A stretch of 64,000 nt of DNA from Sphingomonas metalli (GCF_014641735.1 NZ_BMIH01000002.1:124001-188000); one strand, 5' to 3'; shown: positions 33,551-43,798, counted from the first letter of the stretch. A program made the numbers and translations. The notes: generated from the sequence alone by a model not told the origin.

Positions 33551-34303
33551 ATGCGTCTTTTTGCCGGTCTGTTCGCGTTTGCCGCCTGTCTCGCCTCACC
33601 CGCGCTCGCCGCCAAGAAGGACACGCCCGCCCCGCCGCCCGCGCCCGCTCCCCGGGCCGAGCCGCCCGCGATGACCGACAAGGAAAACCTGCTGCTGCTC
33701 GATCTGTCGACCGGCGGCCGGGTGACGATCTGGCTGCGCCCCGATGTCGCGCCGAAGATGGTCGCACAGGTCAAGACGCTGACCCGTCAGCATTTCTATG
33801 ACGGACTGACCTTTCACCGGGTGATCGACGGCTTCATGGCGCAGGGCGGCGATCCCAAGGGCGACGGCACCGGCGGCTCGACGCTGCCGAACGTTCCGGC
33901 CGAATTCAACTATCTCCCGCATGTCCGCGGCGCGGTTTCCGCCGCGCGCGCCGACGACAAGAACAGCGCCAACAGCCAGTTCTTCATCGTCTTCCAGCCG
34001 CGGCTCGCGCTGGACAAGAAGTACACCGTGTTCGGCCGGGTGATCGACGGCATGCAATATGTCGATTCGATCGAGCGGGGCGAGCCGCCGCAGAACCCCA
34101 GCCGCATCCTCCACGCCTTTATCGCCTCGGACAATCCGCCGGCCTATGTCGCCGCCCCGCCGCCGCCGCCCGCCGATCTGGGCGCGCCGGTGACGCTTCC
34201 CGGCACCGGCGCGCCGGCCGGCACCGCTGCGCCGAAGAAGGCCGCGCCGGCCGCCGCCGCCCGCAAGGCTCCTGCAGCAAAGCCGGCGCAGCCCCGCCGT
34301 TGA
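33551..34303 (+). CDS. Exported peptidyl-prolyl cis-trans isomerase (cyclophilin)
   Basis: 250 residues from ATG 33551, which starts a clear signal peptide ([21 protein letters not shown]). A Pro-rich linker leads to a cyclophilin domain (about 45-190): [59 protein letters not shown] and [17 protein letters not shown]. The FHRVI, QGGD and SQFFI elements hold the active-site residues. An unusual Ala/Pro/Lys-rich tail (about 195-250) follows. It should aid folding in the periplasm. Its stop overlaps the queA start (TTGA). Confidence 0.92.
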   Translation: MRLFAGLFAFAACLASPALAAKKDTPAPPPAPAPRAEPPAMTDKENLLLLDLSTGGRVTIWLRPDVAPKMVAQVKTLTRQHFYDGLTFHRVIDGFMAQGGDPKGDGTGGSTLPNVPAEFNYLPHVRGAVSAARADDKNSANSQFFIVFQPRLALDKKYTVFGRVIDGMQYVDSIERGEPPQNPSRILHAFIASDNPPAYVAAPPPPPADLGAPVTLPGTGAPAGTAAPKKAAPAAAARKAPAAKPAQPRR

Positions 34304-35325
34304 AGGTCGATCTCTTCGACTTCGTCCTGCCGCCCGACCGGATCGCGCTCCATCCCGCCCAGCCGCGCGATACGGCGCGGATGCTGGTCGTCGATGCGGC
34401 CGGCCTGCACGACCGCACGGTGCGCGACCTGCCGGCCAGCCTAAGGCCGGGCGACTGCCTGGTCTTCAACGACACGCGCGTCATTCCGGCCCAGCTGTCC
34501 GGAACGCGGGGCGCAGCCCGGATCGCGGCGACGCTCCACAAGCGCGAAGGCGCCCGTCGCTGGCGCGCCTTCGTCCGGGGCGCCAAACGCCTGCGCAACG
34601 GCGACGCGATCGACTTCGGCGCGGGCGTGTCCGCGATTAGCACCGCGCGGGGCGAGGATGGCAGCTGGGCCCTGGACTTTGCCGGCGACGAGCCGGTCGA
34701 GCTGCTGCTCGAGCGGGCCGGCACGATGCCGTTGCCGCCCTATATCGCGCAGAAGCGCGGGATCAGCGCGCGCGACGCCGACGACTATCAGACGATGTTC
34801 GCCAACGAGCCCGGCGCGGTGGCCGCGCCAACCGCGGCGCTGCACTTCACCCCGGAACTGATGGCGGCCCTTGCCGATGCGGGGATCGCGCACGAGACGC
34901 TGACGCTGCATGTCGGCGCGGGCACCTTCCTGCCGGTCAAGGCCGAGGATACGGCAGACCATCGCATGCACGCCGAATGGGGGCGGATCGATGGCGCCAC
35001 CGCCGATCGGCTGAACGCGGTGCGCGCCGGCGGCGGCCGGGTGATCGCGGTCGGCACCACCTCGCTCCGCCTGCTGGAGAGCGCGACGGGCGCGGACGGG
35101 ACGATCAGGCCGTTCGAGGGCGATACGGCGATCTTCATCACGCCCGGCTACCGCTTTCGCGCTGTCGACGGATTGATGACCAACTTCCACCTGCCGCGCT
35201 CGACGCTGATGATGCTGGTCTCGGCGCTGATGGGGATCGACCGGATCAAGGCCGCCTACGCCCATGCAATCGCGCAGGAGTACAGATTCTATTCCTATGG
35301 CGACGCATCGCTGCTGATCCCCTGA
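34300..35325 (+). CDS. queA: S-adenosylmethionine:tRNA ribosyltransferase-isomerase
   Basis: 341 residues from TTG 34300, overlapping the cyclophilin stop by TTGA. It starts [31 protein letters not shown] as the family does. Other marks are [24 protein letters not shown]-like ([12 protein letters not shown]), [38 protein letters not shown] and [16 protein letters not shown]. It converts preQ1 in tRNA to epoxyqueuosine. Its usual partner tgt is 7.1 kb away, past an inserted block. Confidence 0.96.
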   Translation: MKVDLFDFVLPPDRIALHPAQPRDTARMLVVDAAGLHDRTVRDLPASLRPGDCLVFNDTRVIPAQLSGTRGAARIAATLHKREGARRWRAFVRGAKRLRNGDAIDFGAGVSAISTARGEDGSWALDFAGDEPVELLLERAGTMPLPPYIAQKRGISARDADDYQTMFANEPGAVAAPTAALHFTPELMAALADAGIAHETLTLHVGAGTFLPVKAEDTADHRMHAEWGRIDGATADRLNAVRAGGGRVIAVGTTSLRLLESATGADGTIRPFEGDTAIFITPGYRFRAVDGLMTNFHLPRSTLMMLVSALMGIDRIKAAYAHAIAQEYRFYSYGDASLLIP

Positions 35326-35381
35326 TCGACATCACGCGTCCTGCTGGTGACAGGGGGTTGCGGGCGCGGTAGGCGCGGGCG

Positions 35382-35801
35382 GTGCACGTCTGCCGCCGCC
35401 TGATCGCGAACCCGCACCTCGCCGCGCTCCTGTGCGCGCTGACGCTGTTCGTGCGGCTGCTCGTGCCGAATGGCTATATGGTCGGCCAGGACCATGGCCG
35501 CGTAACGATCCAGATCTGCTCGGGTACGCAGCCGCGCAGCATCGCGATGGCGCTGCCCGGCATGTCCGCCATGCATCACGGCGGCCAGGAAGACCGGGGC
35601 GGCGAGCATGACGGGCGGCCCGACATGCCCTGCGCCTTTGCCGGGCTCGGTGTGGCGACGCTCGGGGCAGCGGGGCCGGTCCTGCTCGCGGCCCAGATCG
35701 CTCATGTCATGGCGGCGGGTCTCGGACCCGATGCGCCTTTCTCCCCCGTGGCGCGGCTGTGGTTGCGTCCCCCCCTGCGCGGACCGCCCGCACGCGTCTG
35801 A
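35382..35801 (+). CDS. DUF2946 family protein, His/Asp-rich
   Basis: 139 residues from GTG 35382. It has an N-terminal hydrophobic helix, then FVRLLVPNGYMVGQDHGRVTIQICSG, a region rich in His, Met and Asp (MSAMHHGGQEDRGGEHDGRPDMPCAFAGLG) and a second hydrophobic stretch, all typical of DUF2946. The His/Met/Cys cluster suggests metal binding in the periplasm. It stands 135 bp before a TonB-dependent receptor, an association that I recall for this family; the role is inferred. Confidence 0.75.
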   Translation: MHVCRRLIANPHLAALLCALTLFVRLLVPNGYMVGQDHGRVTIQICSGTQPRSIAMALPGMSAMHHGGQEDRGGEHDGRPDMPCAFAGLGVATLGAAGPVLLAAQIAHVMAAGLGPDAPFSPVARLWLRPPLRGPPARV

Positions 35802-35936
35802 CCGCTGCCCGCGCCGCCGCGCACGGGCGCCCTGCATCGCTCCGACACACTGCGGCCGCCCTGACAACGGGGACCGTCGGCCGTGCATGTCGGAGTGGCC
35901 CGGGTCGAAGAGACCCGCGAGCGAAAGTCTGTATCC

Positions 35937-38105
35937 ATGTTCCGTTTCCCGTCCCTGGCCGGCGCTGCGGCGTCGTGCCTGCTCCTGCCCCATCCCGCCG
36001 CCGCGCAGACGCGCGATGCCGGCCCCGATATCCTCGTCACCGGCGAGCGCGACGACGCGGGGCTGGACCGGCCTGCCCCGGTTGCCAGCCGTACCGGCCT
36101 CACCGCGCGCGAGACACCGGCGACGATCGACAGCGTCACCCGCACGCAGATCGAGGCCAAGGGCCTGCGATCGGCCGTCGAAATCTATGACAGCGTACCC
36201 GGCGTCGTGGCGGGGCTGCTGCCCGGCGAGCCCGCCAGCGCCACCATCCGCGGCTTTTCCACCGGCGCGGTCTCCTACCTGTTCGACGGAATGCGGGTGG
36301 CGGATTCGGCGATCCTCAACCGCAACTACGACAGCTTCAACTTCGAGCGGGTCGAGGTGCTCAAGGGCCCCGCCTCGATCCTCTATGGCGATGGCGCACT
36401 GGCGGGCGCGATCAACCTCGTCCCGCGCAAGCCCGATCCTAATGCCGCCCATATCGACGCGCTCGCCAGCTATGGCAGCTTCGACACCGTGCGGCTCGGC
36501 GCGGGGCTCAACCTGCCGCTCGGCGGAGGGGCCGCGGTGCGAAGCGATCTCGGCCTGTCGCGCAGCGACGGCTATGTCGCGGACACGCGGACCCGCACGA
36601 TCCAGTCGACCAACAGCCTCCTCCTCGCCCCCGCGCCCCGCCTGACGATCCTGCTGGCGATCGACGCGTTCCAGGATCGCAATCGCACGCCCTATCAAGG
36701 CGTACCGCTCGTGCCGGCCGCCGCCGCGCGCGATCCGTCCGGCCGCGTCACCGGCGCCAATCGCTATGTGCTCGACCGGGCGATGCGCGACGAGAACTAC
36801 AATGTCCTGGACGGGCGCATGGATTCGGACAGCGTCTGGGGTCGGGGGCGGGTCGCCTATGATCTGGGCGAGGGCTGGCTGCTGACCGACGAGGCGCATG
36901 TCTATCACGGCAAGCGCGAATGGGAGAATTCGGAGGATTTCACCTTCGATCCCGCGAGCGGCCTGCTCGACCGGACGACGACCAAGATCTGGCACGATCA
37001 TGACAGCTGGTCGAACCGCGGATTCCTGACCGGCGCGGTCCGGCTCGCCGGGTTGCGCAACCGGATCAACCTCGGCGCGGAGTACAATCGCACCCGCTTC
37101 ACCACGCTGCGTCGCTTCGGCGAGACCAGCCCCGTTACCCTCATCGATCCGATCCGCGGGCTGTTCCCCATCGACACCGCCGCCAACTATCCCGGCACGG
37201 GCAATCGCGCGAACTTCACCTCGCGGGTCAGCAGTTGGGCGCTGTTCGCGGAGGATGCGGTCGACCTGTCCGACCGCTGGCTGGTACTGGGCGGGCTACG
37301 CTACGACCGGATCGCGCTGCGCCGGCAGGTCGATGACCTGAACGCAGCGACCACCACCCGTTTCGGGCGCAACTATAGCGCCCTCTCCGGACGGTTCGGC
37401 AGCGTGTACAGCGTCACGCCCGCCACGCAGCTCTACGCGCAATACAGCCATGCGGTGACGCCGGTCGGCTCGCTGCTTCTCGCCAATGTGGTGCGTGCCA
37501 GCGTAGACCTGACCCGGGGCGATTCGCTCGAGGGCGGGGTCAAGACGAAGCTGCTCGGCGACCGCCTGACCCTGACCGCGGCCGGCTATTGGATCCGCCA
37601 GTCGGGCATCCTCACCCGCGATCCCGCCCGCCCGTCGGTCCAGGTCCAGGGCGGCGTCCAGTCCTCGCGCGGGATCGAGCTGGCGGCGACCGGCGCCCTG
37701 TCCCGCCGCTGGAGCTTCGACGCCAACGGCGCGCTGCTCCGCGCCCGCTACGACCGGCTGACCGGCGCCGGCGGGGTCGATCTGGCCGGAAACCGGCCAC
37801 CCAATGTGCCGCAGCGGCTGGCCAATCTTACCCTGTACTGGACCGCGGACCCGTTGCCGCTGACGATCAGCGGCGCGATCCGCCATGTCGGCGACCTCTA
37901 TACCAGCCCGGCCGACCGGGTGCGGGTGGCAGGCTATACGCTCCTCGATGCGGCAGTCAGCTACCGCCTCGGCCACGCCACGCTGGCCGTGCGCGGACGC
38001 AATCTCGCCAACCGCTTCTATGCCTTTTGGTCGGGCTATGGCGAGCAGCAGGTCTATGTCGGCGCGCCGCGCGGGGTAGACGTCACCCTGTCGAGCCGGT
38101 TCTGA
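35937..38105 (+). CDS. TonB-dependent receptor, siderophore type
   Basis: 722 residues from ATG 35937 with a signal peptide (about 1-25). The N-terminal DILVTGERDD is the usual TonB-box-like segment. The plug domain (about 55-165) has IRGFSTGAVSYLFDGMRV and FERVEVLKGPASILYGDGALAGAINLVPRKP, the siderophore-receptor plug pattern. The 22-strand barrel ends GVDVTLSSRF with terminal Phe. It should import a ferric siderophore or similar metal chelate using TonB-ExbBD energy. It is followed 16 bp later by a PepSY protein, which supports iron uptake. No riboswitch or clear Fur box was recognised upstream. Confidence 0.92.
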   Translation: MFRFPSLAGAAASCLLLPHPAAAQTRDAGPDILVTGERDDAGLDRPAPVASRTGLTARETPATIDSVTRTQIEAKGLRSAVEIYDSVPGVVAGLLPGEPASATIRGFSTGAVSYLFDGMRVADSAILNRNYDSFNFERVEVLKGPASILYGDGALAGAINLVPRKPDPNAAHIDALASYGSFDTVRLGAGLNLPLGGGAAVRSDLGLSRSDGYVADTRTRTIQSTNSLLLAPAPRLTILLAIDAFQDRNRTPYQGVPLVPAAAARDPSGRVTGANRYVLDRAMRDENYNVLDGRMDSDSVWGRGRVAYDLGEGWLLTDEAHVYHGKREWENSEDFTFDPASGLLDRTTTKIWHDHDSWSNRGFLTGAVRLAGLRNRINLGAEYNRTRFTTLRRFGETSPVTLIDPIRGLFPIDTAANYPGTGNRANFTSRVSSWALFAEDAVDLSDRWLVLGGLRYDRIALRRQVDDLNAATTTRFGRNYSALSGRFGSVYSVTPATQLYAQYSHAVTPVGSLLLANVVRASVDLTRGDSLEGGVKTKLLGDRLTLTAAGYWIRQSGILTRDPARPSVQVQGGVQSSRGIELAATGALSRRWSFDANGALLRARYDRLTGAGGVDLAGNRPPNVPQRLANLTLYWTADPLPLTISGAIRHVGDLYTSPADRVRVAGYTLLDAAVSYRLGHATLAVRGRNLANRFYAFWSGYGEQQVYVGAPRGVDVTLSSRF

Positions 38106-38121
38106 GGGAAAGGGACGCAGC

Positions 38122-39507
38122 ATGGCCTCCACCACGCCCGCCGATACCGCCCGCGCCTATCGCGCAATCTGGCGCTGGCATTTCTATGCCGGGCTGATCG
38201 TCGCGCCGTTCCTGCTGATCCTCAGCGTCACCGGCGCGATCTACCTGTTCAACGACGAGATCGAGGATGCATTCAGCCCGGCGCGGCGCTTCGTCCCTGC
38301 GGTCGTCACCCCACTGCCCCCGTCACGCCTCGTCGCCGCGGCCCTCGCCGCGGTGCCGGGCAACGCGACCCGGATCGACATGCCCGCCGCGCGCGACCGG
38401 CCTGCGCTGGTCTTCGTCACGGCCACCCACGGCCCGCCGCAAAGGGTGGCGGTCGATCCGGGCAGCGGCCGGGTGATCGGTCGCTTCGTCTACATCCGCA
38501 CGCTGGTCGGCATCGCGGACACCGTCCATGGCTCGCTGATGCTGGGGCAGGTGGGAGAGGTTCTGGTCGAGCTCGCCGCCGGCTGGGCGCTCGTGCTGAT
38601 CGCCACCGGCCTCTATCTCTGGTGGCCGCGCGGGCGGCGGGGGCTTGCCGGTCTGCTCTATCCGCGCTGGACCGCGAGGGGACGGGTCTTCTGGCGCGAC
38701 CTGCATGCCAGCACCGGTGTGTGGACGATCGCGCTGATCGGCTTCCTGCTCCTGACCGGCCTGCCCTGGGCGGGGGTGGAGGGTCCGTTGCTCCAGCGGA
38801 GCAGCGCCGCCCTCGGCATCGGCTATCCGGCCTCCCATGCCACCGCCGGTGCCCCGCATAGCGTTCCGATGAAGACCGCACTGGGCACCGCGCCCTGGAC
38901 GCTGGAGCCGATGCCGATGCCGGTCTCCGGCTCCGGCGGCCATGCCGCCCACGGGATGGCATCGGGGCGGGTCGACGCCGCCGCGATCGCCGGGCTCGAC
39001 CGGATCGCTGCGACGCTGGCCCGCGAGCATGGCCTGTCCGGGGGCTATCGGCTGTTTCCTCCGGCCGGGCCGACCGGCGTCTATACCGCCTATACCTATC
39101 CCGACCGGCCCGAGGGGCAGCGGAGCCTCTATTTCGACCGCTATACCGGCCGGCTGATCCGTCAGGTCGGCTTCGCGGATTACGGCCCCGCGGCCAGGGC
39201 GATCGAGATCGGCGTCCAGCTTCACATGGGAAATTATTTCGGGCGCGCGAACCAGGTCGTGATGCTGGTGCCCTGCATCGGCATCGTCCTCCTCGTCGTC
39301 AGTGGCGTGACCATGTGGTGGAAGCGCCGGCCCGCCGGGCGTCTGGCCGCGCCGCCACGGGAAGGGGCAGCGCGGCTCGGCGGCGCCGTCGCGATCCTGC
39401 TCGCCGCGGGACTGGTCCTGCCGCTTCTCGGCCTCTCGATCCTGGCTGTCTGGCTGGTCGACCGGGCGGTGCTGGCGTTCGGGCGGCGCGCGAAAGCGGT
39501 TGCCTGA
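38122..39507 (+). CDS. PepSY-associated transmembrane protein, probable ferric-siderophore reductase
   Basis: 461 residues from ATG 38122, with GGGAAAGGGACG upstream. It opens RAIWRWHFYAGLIVAPFLLILSVTGAIYLFNDEIED, the PepSY_TM signature, and has four transmembrane helices around two periplasmic PepSY segments (WRDLHASTGVWTIALIGFLLLTGLPWAG, and QRSLYFDRYTGRLIRQVGFADYG). Histidines in the helices could hold heme. Members next to TonB receptors are thought to reduce iron delivered by the siderophore. It is co-transcribed with the receptor. Confidence 0.9.
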   Translation: MASTTPADTARAYRAIWRWHFYAGLIVAPFLLILSVTGAIYLFNDEIEDAFSPARRFVPAVVTPLPPSRLVAAALAAVPGNATRIDMPAARDRPALVFVTATHGPPQRVAVDPGSGRVIGRFVYIRTLVGIADTVHGSLMLGQVGEVLVELAAGWALVLIATGLYLWWPRGRRGLAGLLYPRWTARGRVFWRDLHASTGVWTIALIGFLLLTGLPWAGVEGPLLQRSSAALGIGYPASHATAGAPHSVPMKTALGTAPWTLEPMPMPVSGSGGHAAHGMASGRVDAAAIAGLDRIAATLAREHGLSGGYRLFPPAGPTGVYTAYTYPDRPEGQRSLYFDRYTGRLIRQVGFADYGPAARAIEIGVQLHMGNYFGRANQVVMLVPCIGIVLLVVSGVTMWWKRRPAGRLAAPPREGAARLGGAVAILLAAGLVLPLLGLSILAVWLVDRAVLAFGRRAKAVA

Positions 39508-39587
39508 CCGGGGCCGCGAGCGGCATAGCGGCGGCTCGTTCCGGGCCACTGGCTCTGGGGGAGTACGATGTGCGTATGATGGGATCG

Positions 39588-39600
39588 CCCCGTAACGGGG
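39588..39600. promoter_or_regulatory. CCCCGT-A-ACGGGG palindrome at the EF-hand gene
   Basis: This 13-bp near-perfect palindrome ends 7 bp before the ATG of the EF-hand gene and includes the GGGG that would serve as its ribosome site. Protein binding or RNA folding here could block translation. Whether it acts so is inference. Confidence 0.4.
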
Positions 39601-39607
39601 TCCGCCG

Positions 39608-40123
39608 ATGATGGTCGCCGCGCTCCTGCTGCTGCAGGCCGCCGCCACGCCGCCGCCGGGATCGGACATCGTTGTTCGGGCGCCGGCCACCCCGTTCGGC
39701 CAGACGCCGGCGACGATGGTGATCGAGCCGGTGGCGATGATGATCGCGACGCTGGACGCCGATGGCGACGGCGAGACGACGCGAAGCGAGATGATCGAGG
39801 GCGTGCGCCACTCGTTCGAGGCGATCGACACCCAGCATCGCGGCTCGCTCGGCTATATCCAGTTCGCGGACTGGGCGGAGAAATGGCTGGGCGATCGCAA
39901 CGCCCTGCCCAGTCCCTTCGACGTCGACCGAGACGGCGACAACCGCATCACGCTGGACGAGCTGCAGGCGCATTTCGCCAAGCTCTTCTCGCGCTTCGAC
40001 GCCAATCGAGACGGCGCGATCAGCCGCAGCGAGACACTGACCGTGCGCGCCACCCCGGCCGACCGCAACGGCCCCACCGCACCGCGACCGCCCACCGGCG
40101 AGCGGCGCAAGGGCGGACGTTGA
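39608..40123 (+). CDS. Exported EF-hand protein
   Basis: 171 residues. A hydrophobic N terminus (MMVAALLLLQAAA) suggests export. Three calcium-binding loops can be read: LDADGDGETTRSE (about 50-62), FDVDRDGDNRITLDEL (about 107-122) and FDANRDGAISRSETL (about 131-145); the stretch around DTQHRGSLGYIQF is a degenerate fourth. The tail is Pro/Arg-rich. It likely binds calcium in the periplasm. It is 100 bp after the PepSY gene and may be separately controlled by the palindrome at its start. Confidence 0.85.
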   Translation: MMVAALLLLQAAATPPPGSDIVVRAPATPFGQTPATMVIEPVAMMIATLDADGDGETTRSEMIEGVRHSFEAIDTQHRGSLGYIQFADWAEKWLGDRNALPSPFDVDRDGDNRITLDELQAHFAKLFSRFDANRDGAISRSETLTVRATPADRNGPTAPRPPTGERRKGGR

Positions 40124-40141
40124 CGATTCGCCAATCCCGGA

Positions 40142-40225
40142 AACGTCATCCCAGCGCAGGCTGGGATCTTCAGCGATCCGCAGCGCCCTAATCGCCAAAG
40201 GCCCCAGCCTTCGCCGGGCGACGTT
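40142..40225. repeat. REP-like inverted pair, family A
   Basis: The left arm AACGTCATCCCAGCGCAGGC and right arm AGGCCCCAGCCTTCGCCGGG are inverted copies; each arm is itself a hairpin. It fills the gap between the convergent EF-hand and S9 peptidase genes and may serve as a two-way terminator. Confidence 0.7.
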
Positions 40226-40247
40226 CGGGGAGCAGGAATGGCTCCCC

Positions 40248-42200
40248 TCAGGCCGGGTTATGCGCCTTCAGGAAAGCCTCCATGGCTTCCAGGAACTGGA
40301 GCCGGTCCTGCTGGCGACTGAAATGATGGTCCGCCTCGGGCTGCTGGATATAGGTCACGTCCTTGCCCGCCGCCTTCAGCCGCTGCGCCAGCAGGCTCGA
40401 CTGGCGATAGGGGACCCGCCGGTCCTTGACGCCATGGACCAGCAGGATGGGCATCCGGAAATCGGCGACGTGGTTGATCGGCGACACCGCCGCGAGATCC
40501 GGGGCCTGCTTCTTAAGCCAGTCCTTGCCCGCGCCCGCGTTCAGGAACTGGCCGTCATAGCTCAGCATCGCCTTGAGGTCCGACACGCCGGCATAGGAGA
40601 CGGCGCACCGATAGAGGGTGGGATCGCGCTCGGCAGCGTGCATCGCCGCATAGCCGCCATAGGAGGCGCCGACGATGCAGACCCGTTTCGGATCGGCGAT
40701 GCCCCGCGCCGCCAGCGCGCCGATGGCGTCGTTCAGATCGTCCTGCATCGCCAGGCCCCATTGCCCCTCCCCCTTGCGGGTGAAGTTGGTGCCATAGCCT
40801 GAAGAGCCGCGGTAGTTCGGCTGTACCACGGCATAGCCGCGATCGGCGAGGAACTGGACCCACCAGTCCCATTCCTCGCCGTCGCGAGCGAAGGGGCCGC
40901 CATGCGGCATCACGATCAGGGGCAGATTCTTGGACGCCCCGCGCGGCAGCGTCAGGACCGCGGCGATCTCCAGCCCGTCGCGCGCCGTGTAGCGCAGGGT
41001 GCTGACGGGGTTCAGCCGGCGCATCTTGATCGCCGGATTGACGAAGTCGATCATCTCCATCGCCTTGGCGGTGCGGTCGTAGAGCATGTAGAGGCCCGGC
41101 GCGGACGCGGCGCTGACCAGCACGATGGCCCGTTGCCGGTCGCGGCTGACCGAGACGATATCGACCTGCCCTCCCTTGACCAGCGCCGCCGCCTCGCGCG
41201 CCATGGCCTGGATGTCGGGATTGAGCCAGCGCACTTCCGATCGCGCTTCGTTGACGTCGATGCCCCACAGCTCGCGGCCGGACGGGTCGGTCTCGATCCC
41301 GGCGATGTCATAGCCCTTGCTTGCGGCAAGCTGCTTGCCGCGCTTCATCGTCGCCAGGTCCAGCTCCCACAAGGCGCTGTAGCCGTCATCGTCATCGTCG
41401 ATGGCCAGCGCCTTGCCACGGTCGGCGGTGAACAGCGCCGGGATCATCAGCCCGGTGTCGCGGCTTGCCGTGCGGGCGATGACGCGCAGCGAAGCGCCCG
41501 GCTGGTCGCGGTAGAAGACGCGCGTCGATCGACCGTCATTGCCATGCGCGACGCCCATCCGCACCGTGCCGTCGGCATCGGCATACCAGCCCATCACCTC
41601 GGTGACCGGGCGCTGGACGTTGCGCTGCTTGCCCGTCGCTAGGTCGACTTCGTGCACCTGCGGCCAGAACCCCTCCTCGTTGAGGAAGACCGACGTCTGG
41701 TAGGATACCATGACGCGCGGCGGCCCGTCACTGGACGTCCAGATGATGTCGTCGGCCAGCTGCGCGGCGTCGCGCGGCGAGATCGCGGTAATCTTGCCCG
41801 TGCCGACCTGCACGGCCATGGCGCGGCGCAAGTACATGTCCTGCTGCAACACCGGCTGCATCTGGCCGACCCCGATCACCACCCAGTCGTCGCCGACCCA
41901 GCGCCACCAGTTCAGGTCGATATCGCCCAACTCGACCAGCTGCAGCTTGTTACCCTCGAAGGTCACGATGCCGAGATACTGCTTGCCCTTGATCGCGATC
42001 CGCGCCGCATAGCGCTTCCCGTCGGGCGACAGCGCGGGTTGCTGCACCGACGGCAGCATCGAGAAGTTCTCGGCGGTGAGATGCAGCTGAGTCTTGGCAG
42101 CCGGGCTCGGCTCACTCGCGGCCGGCGCCGCATTCTGGGCCCGGATGGCAGCCAAGGGCGCGATGACGACACAGCCCGCGATCACCGCGCGGCGCAACAT
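40248..42200 (-). CDS. Exported S9 family prolyl oligopeptidase-like peptidase
   Basis: 650 residues from ATG 42200, which starts a signal peptide (MLRRAVIAGCVVIAPLAAIRAQ); the longer frame to 42335 lacks support. An N-terminal beta-propeller (about 35-370, ALSPDGKRYAARI onward) precedes an alpha/beta-hydrolase domain with the oxyanion/HGGPFARDGEEWDWWVQFLADRGYAVVQPNYRGSSGYG region, the nucleophile Ser in VGASYGGYAAMHA, Asp in LLVHGVKDRRVPY and His in PEADHHF. It should cleave short peptides in the periplasm. It is divergent from tgt. Confidence 0.93.
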   Translation of the reverse strand: MLRRAVIAGCVVIAPLAAIRAQNAAPAASEPSPAAKTQLHLTAENFSMLPSVQQPALSPDGKRYAARIAIKGKQYLGIVTFEGNKLQLVELGDIDLNWWRWVGDDWVVIGVGQMQPVLQQDMYLRRAMAVQVGTGKITAISPRDAAQLADDIIWTSSDGPPRVMVSYQTSVFLNEEGFWPQVHEVDLATGKQRNVQRPVTEVMGWYADADGTVRMGVAHGNDGRSTRVFYRDQPGASLRVIARTASRDTGLMIPALFTADRGKALAIDDDDDGYSALWELDLATMKRGKQLAASKGYDIAGIETDPSGRELWGIDVNEARSEVRWLNPDIQAMAREAAALVKGGQVDIVSVSRDRQRAIVLVSAASAPGLYMLYDRTAKAMEMIDFVNPAIKMRRLNPVSTLRYTARDGLEIAAVLTLPRGASKNLPLIVMPHGGPFARDGEEWDWWVQFLADRGYAVVQPNYRGSSGYGTNFTRKGEGQWGLAMQDDLNDAIGALAARGIADPKRVCIVGASYGGYAAMHAAERDPTLYRCAVSYAGVSDLKAMLSYDGQFLNAGAGKDWLKKQAPDLAAVSPINHVADFRMPILLVHGVKDRRVPYRQSSLLAQRLKAAGKDVTYIQQPEADHHFSRQQDRLQFLEAMEAFLKAHNPA

Positions 42201-42445
42201 TGGACGCAAGATTCCTATTCCCCGAAAAACCCCGCCATGGTTGTAGCAGCCGGGGCGACGCCCGCCAGAGGCTGAAGTCGCTCGCGACCGTACCGGATGG
42301 GGATCGGCTGCGGCGCGGACGGCGTCGACGGGCAAAAGCCCGTTGCAAGCCGCACACGACTGGCGGATAGCGTTGGTCCGCCCCCGGCCGGCGCTCCGCG
42401 CCCGCCTCTCCCCTCCGCGACCCGTCAGAAGCGTCCTTTTCGTTT

Positions 42446-43582
42446 ATGTCGTCCGATCCCCCGCGTTTCGCCTTCACCATCGCCGCCACCGACGGGCGCG
42501 CGCGGACGGGAACGATCGCGATGGAGCGCGGCGTGATCCGCACCCCCGCCTTCATGCCGGTCGGCACCGCCGCCACCGTCAAGGCGATGAAGCCGCAGGA
42601 TGTCGAGCGGGCCGGCGCGGACATCATCCTGGGCAACACCTATCACCTGATGCTCCGCCCCGGCGCGGAGCGGGTGGCGCGGCTCGGCGGGCTGCACGGC
42701 TTCATGGGCTGGAACCGCCCGATCCTGACCGACAGCGGCGGCTATCAGGTGATGAGCCTCGCCGAACTGACCAAGCGGTCGGAGGACGGAGTCGCCTTCA
42801 AGAGCCATCTGGACGGCAGCCGCCACCTCCTCTCCCCCGAGCGCTCGATCGAGATCCAGCGGCTGCTCGGCTCCAACATCGTCATGGCGTTCGACGAGCT
42901 GGTGCCGACCACTACCCCGCGCGAGGTGCAGGCGGCCGCCATGGAGCGATCGATGCGCTGGGCGCGCCGCAGCCGCGCCGCCTTCGACGCCGGCGGAGAC
43001 CATGCCGCCCACAACGCGATCTTCGGCATCCAGCAGGGCGCGCTGGACGAGAGGCTGCGCAAGGCGTCGGCCGACGCGCTGATCGATATCGGCTTCGACG
43101 GCTATGCGGTCGGCGGCCTCGCGGTCGGCGAGGGGCAGGAGGCGATGTTCGCCTGCCTCGATTATGCGCCACAGCAGCTGCCCGCCGATCGCCCGCGCTA
43201 TCTGATGGGGGTCGGCAAGCCGACCGATATCGTCGGCGCGGTCGAGCGCGGAATCGACATGTTCGACTGCGTGATGCCGACCCGCTCGGGCCGCACCGGA
43301 CAGGCCTTCACCCGGCAGGGTCCGATCAACATCCGCAACGCGCGCTTCGCCGAGGATCAGGGCCCGCTCGACGCCGCCTGCGACTGCCCCGTCTGCACGA
43401 CCTGGAGCCGCGCCTATCTCCATCATCTCGTCCGCGCCGGCGAGATCCTGGGCGCGATGTTGATGACCGAGCACAACATTCGCTTCTATGAGGCGTTGAT
43501 GGCCGATCTGCGCGCCGCGATCGCCGACGGGCGACTGGCCGTTTTCGCCAACGACTTCCGCTCACGCTATACGGGCGGCTGA
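42446..43582 (+). CDS. tgt: tRNA-guanine transglycosylase
   Basis: 378 residues. It exchanges guanine 34 for preQ1 in tRNAs with GUN anticodons. Motifs are [39 protein letters not shown] (general acid Asp), [38 protein letters not shown] (nucleophile region) and the zinc site [18 protein letters not shown]. It belongs with queA (34300), but the two are 7.1 kb apart here. It is followed 12 bp later by a small TM protein. Confidence 0.97.
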   Translation: MSSDPPRFAFTIAATDGRARTGTIAMERGVIRTPAFMPVGTAATVKAMKPQDVERAGADIILGNTYHLMLRPGAERVARLGGLHGFMGWNRPILTDSGGYQVMSLAELTKRSEDGVAFKSHLDGSRHLLSPERSIEIQRLLGSNIVMAFDELVPTTTPREVQAAAMERSMRWARRSRAAFDAGGDHAAHNAIFGIQQGALDERLRKASADALIDIGFDGYAVGGLAVGEGQEAMFACLDYAPQQLPADRPRYLMGVGKPTDIVGAVERGIDMFDCVMPTRSGRTGQAFTRQGPINIRNARFAEDQGPLDAACDCPVCTTWSRAYLHHLVRAGEILGAMLMTEHNIRFYEALMADLRAAIADGRLAVFANDFRSRYTGG

Positions 43583-43594
43583 GGAGAGACTGAC

Positions 43595-43798
43595 GTGACC
43601 GACCGGACCGACGACGCCCCCAACGAGATCCTCGCCGCGGCCAAGGAAGCCAAGTCCAAGGCCGAGGCGGCAGCGCATACCGCCGCAGAGCAGGCGCGCC
43701 GCTGGCCGCTGGGCAAGATCGGACTGGGCGTGGGCATCGGCTCCGCAGCGGTGGCCGCCGCCGTCCTCTACGCGAACCGTAAGCGCGACGATCAGTGA
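43595..43798 (+). CDS. Small single-helix membrane protein
   Basis: 67 residues from GTG 43595, with AGGAGA 7 bp upstream. An Ala/Lys/Glu-rich helix (NEILAAAKEAKSKAEAAAHTAAEQARRW) leads into one transmembrane helix (LGKIGLGVGIGSAAVAAAVLYA) and a short basic end. It resembles small YtxH/ElaB-like envelope proteins but cannot be assigned. It is placed between tgt and the M16 protease and overlaps the latter by GTGA, so it is translated in that chain. Confidence 0.68.
   Translation: MTDRTDDAPNEILAAAKEAKSKAEAAAHTAAEQARRWPLGKIGLGVGIGSAAVAAAVLYANRKRDDQ

Noticed and set aside
35802..35936. Riboswitch or Fur box before the TonB-dependent receptor
   Set aside because: No cobalamin-riboswitch core and no convincing Fur/Irr/RirA palindrome were found in the 135 bp.
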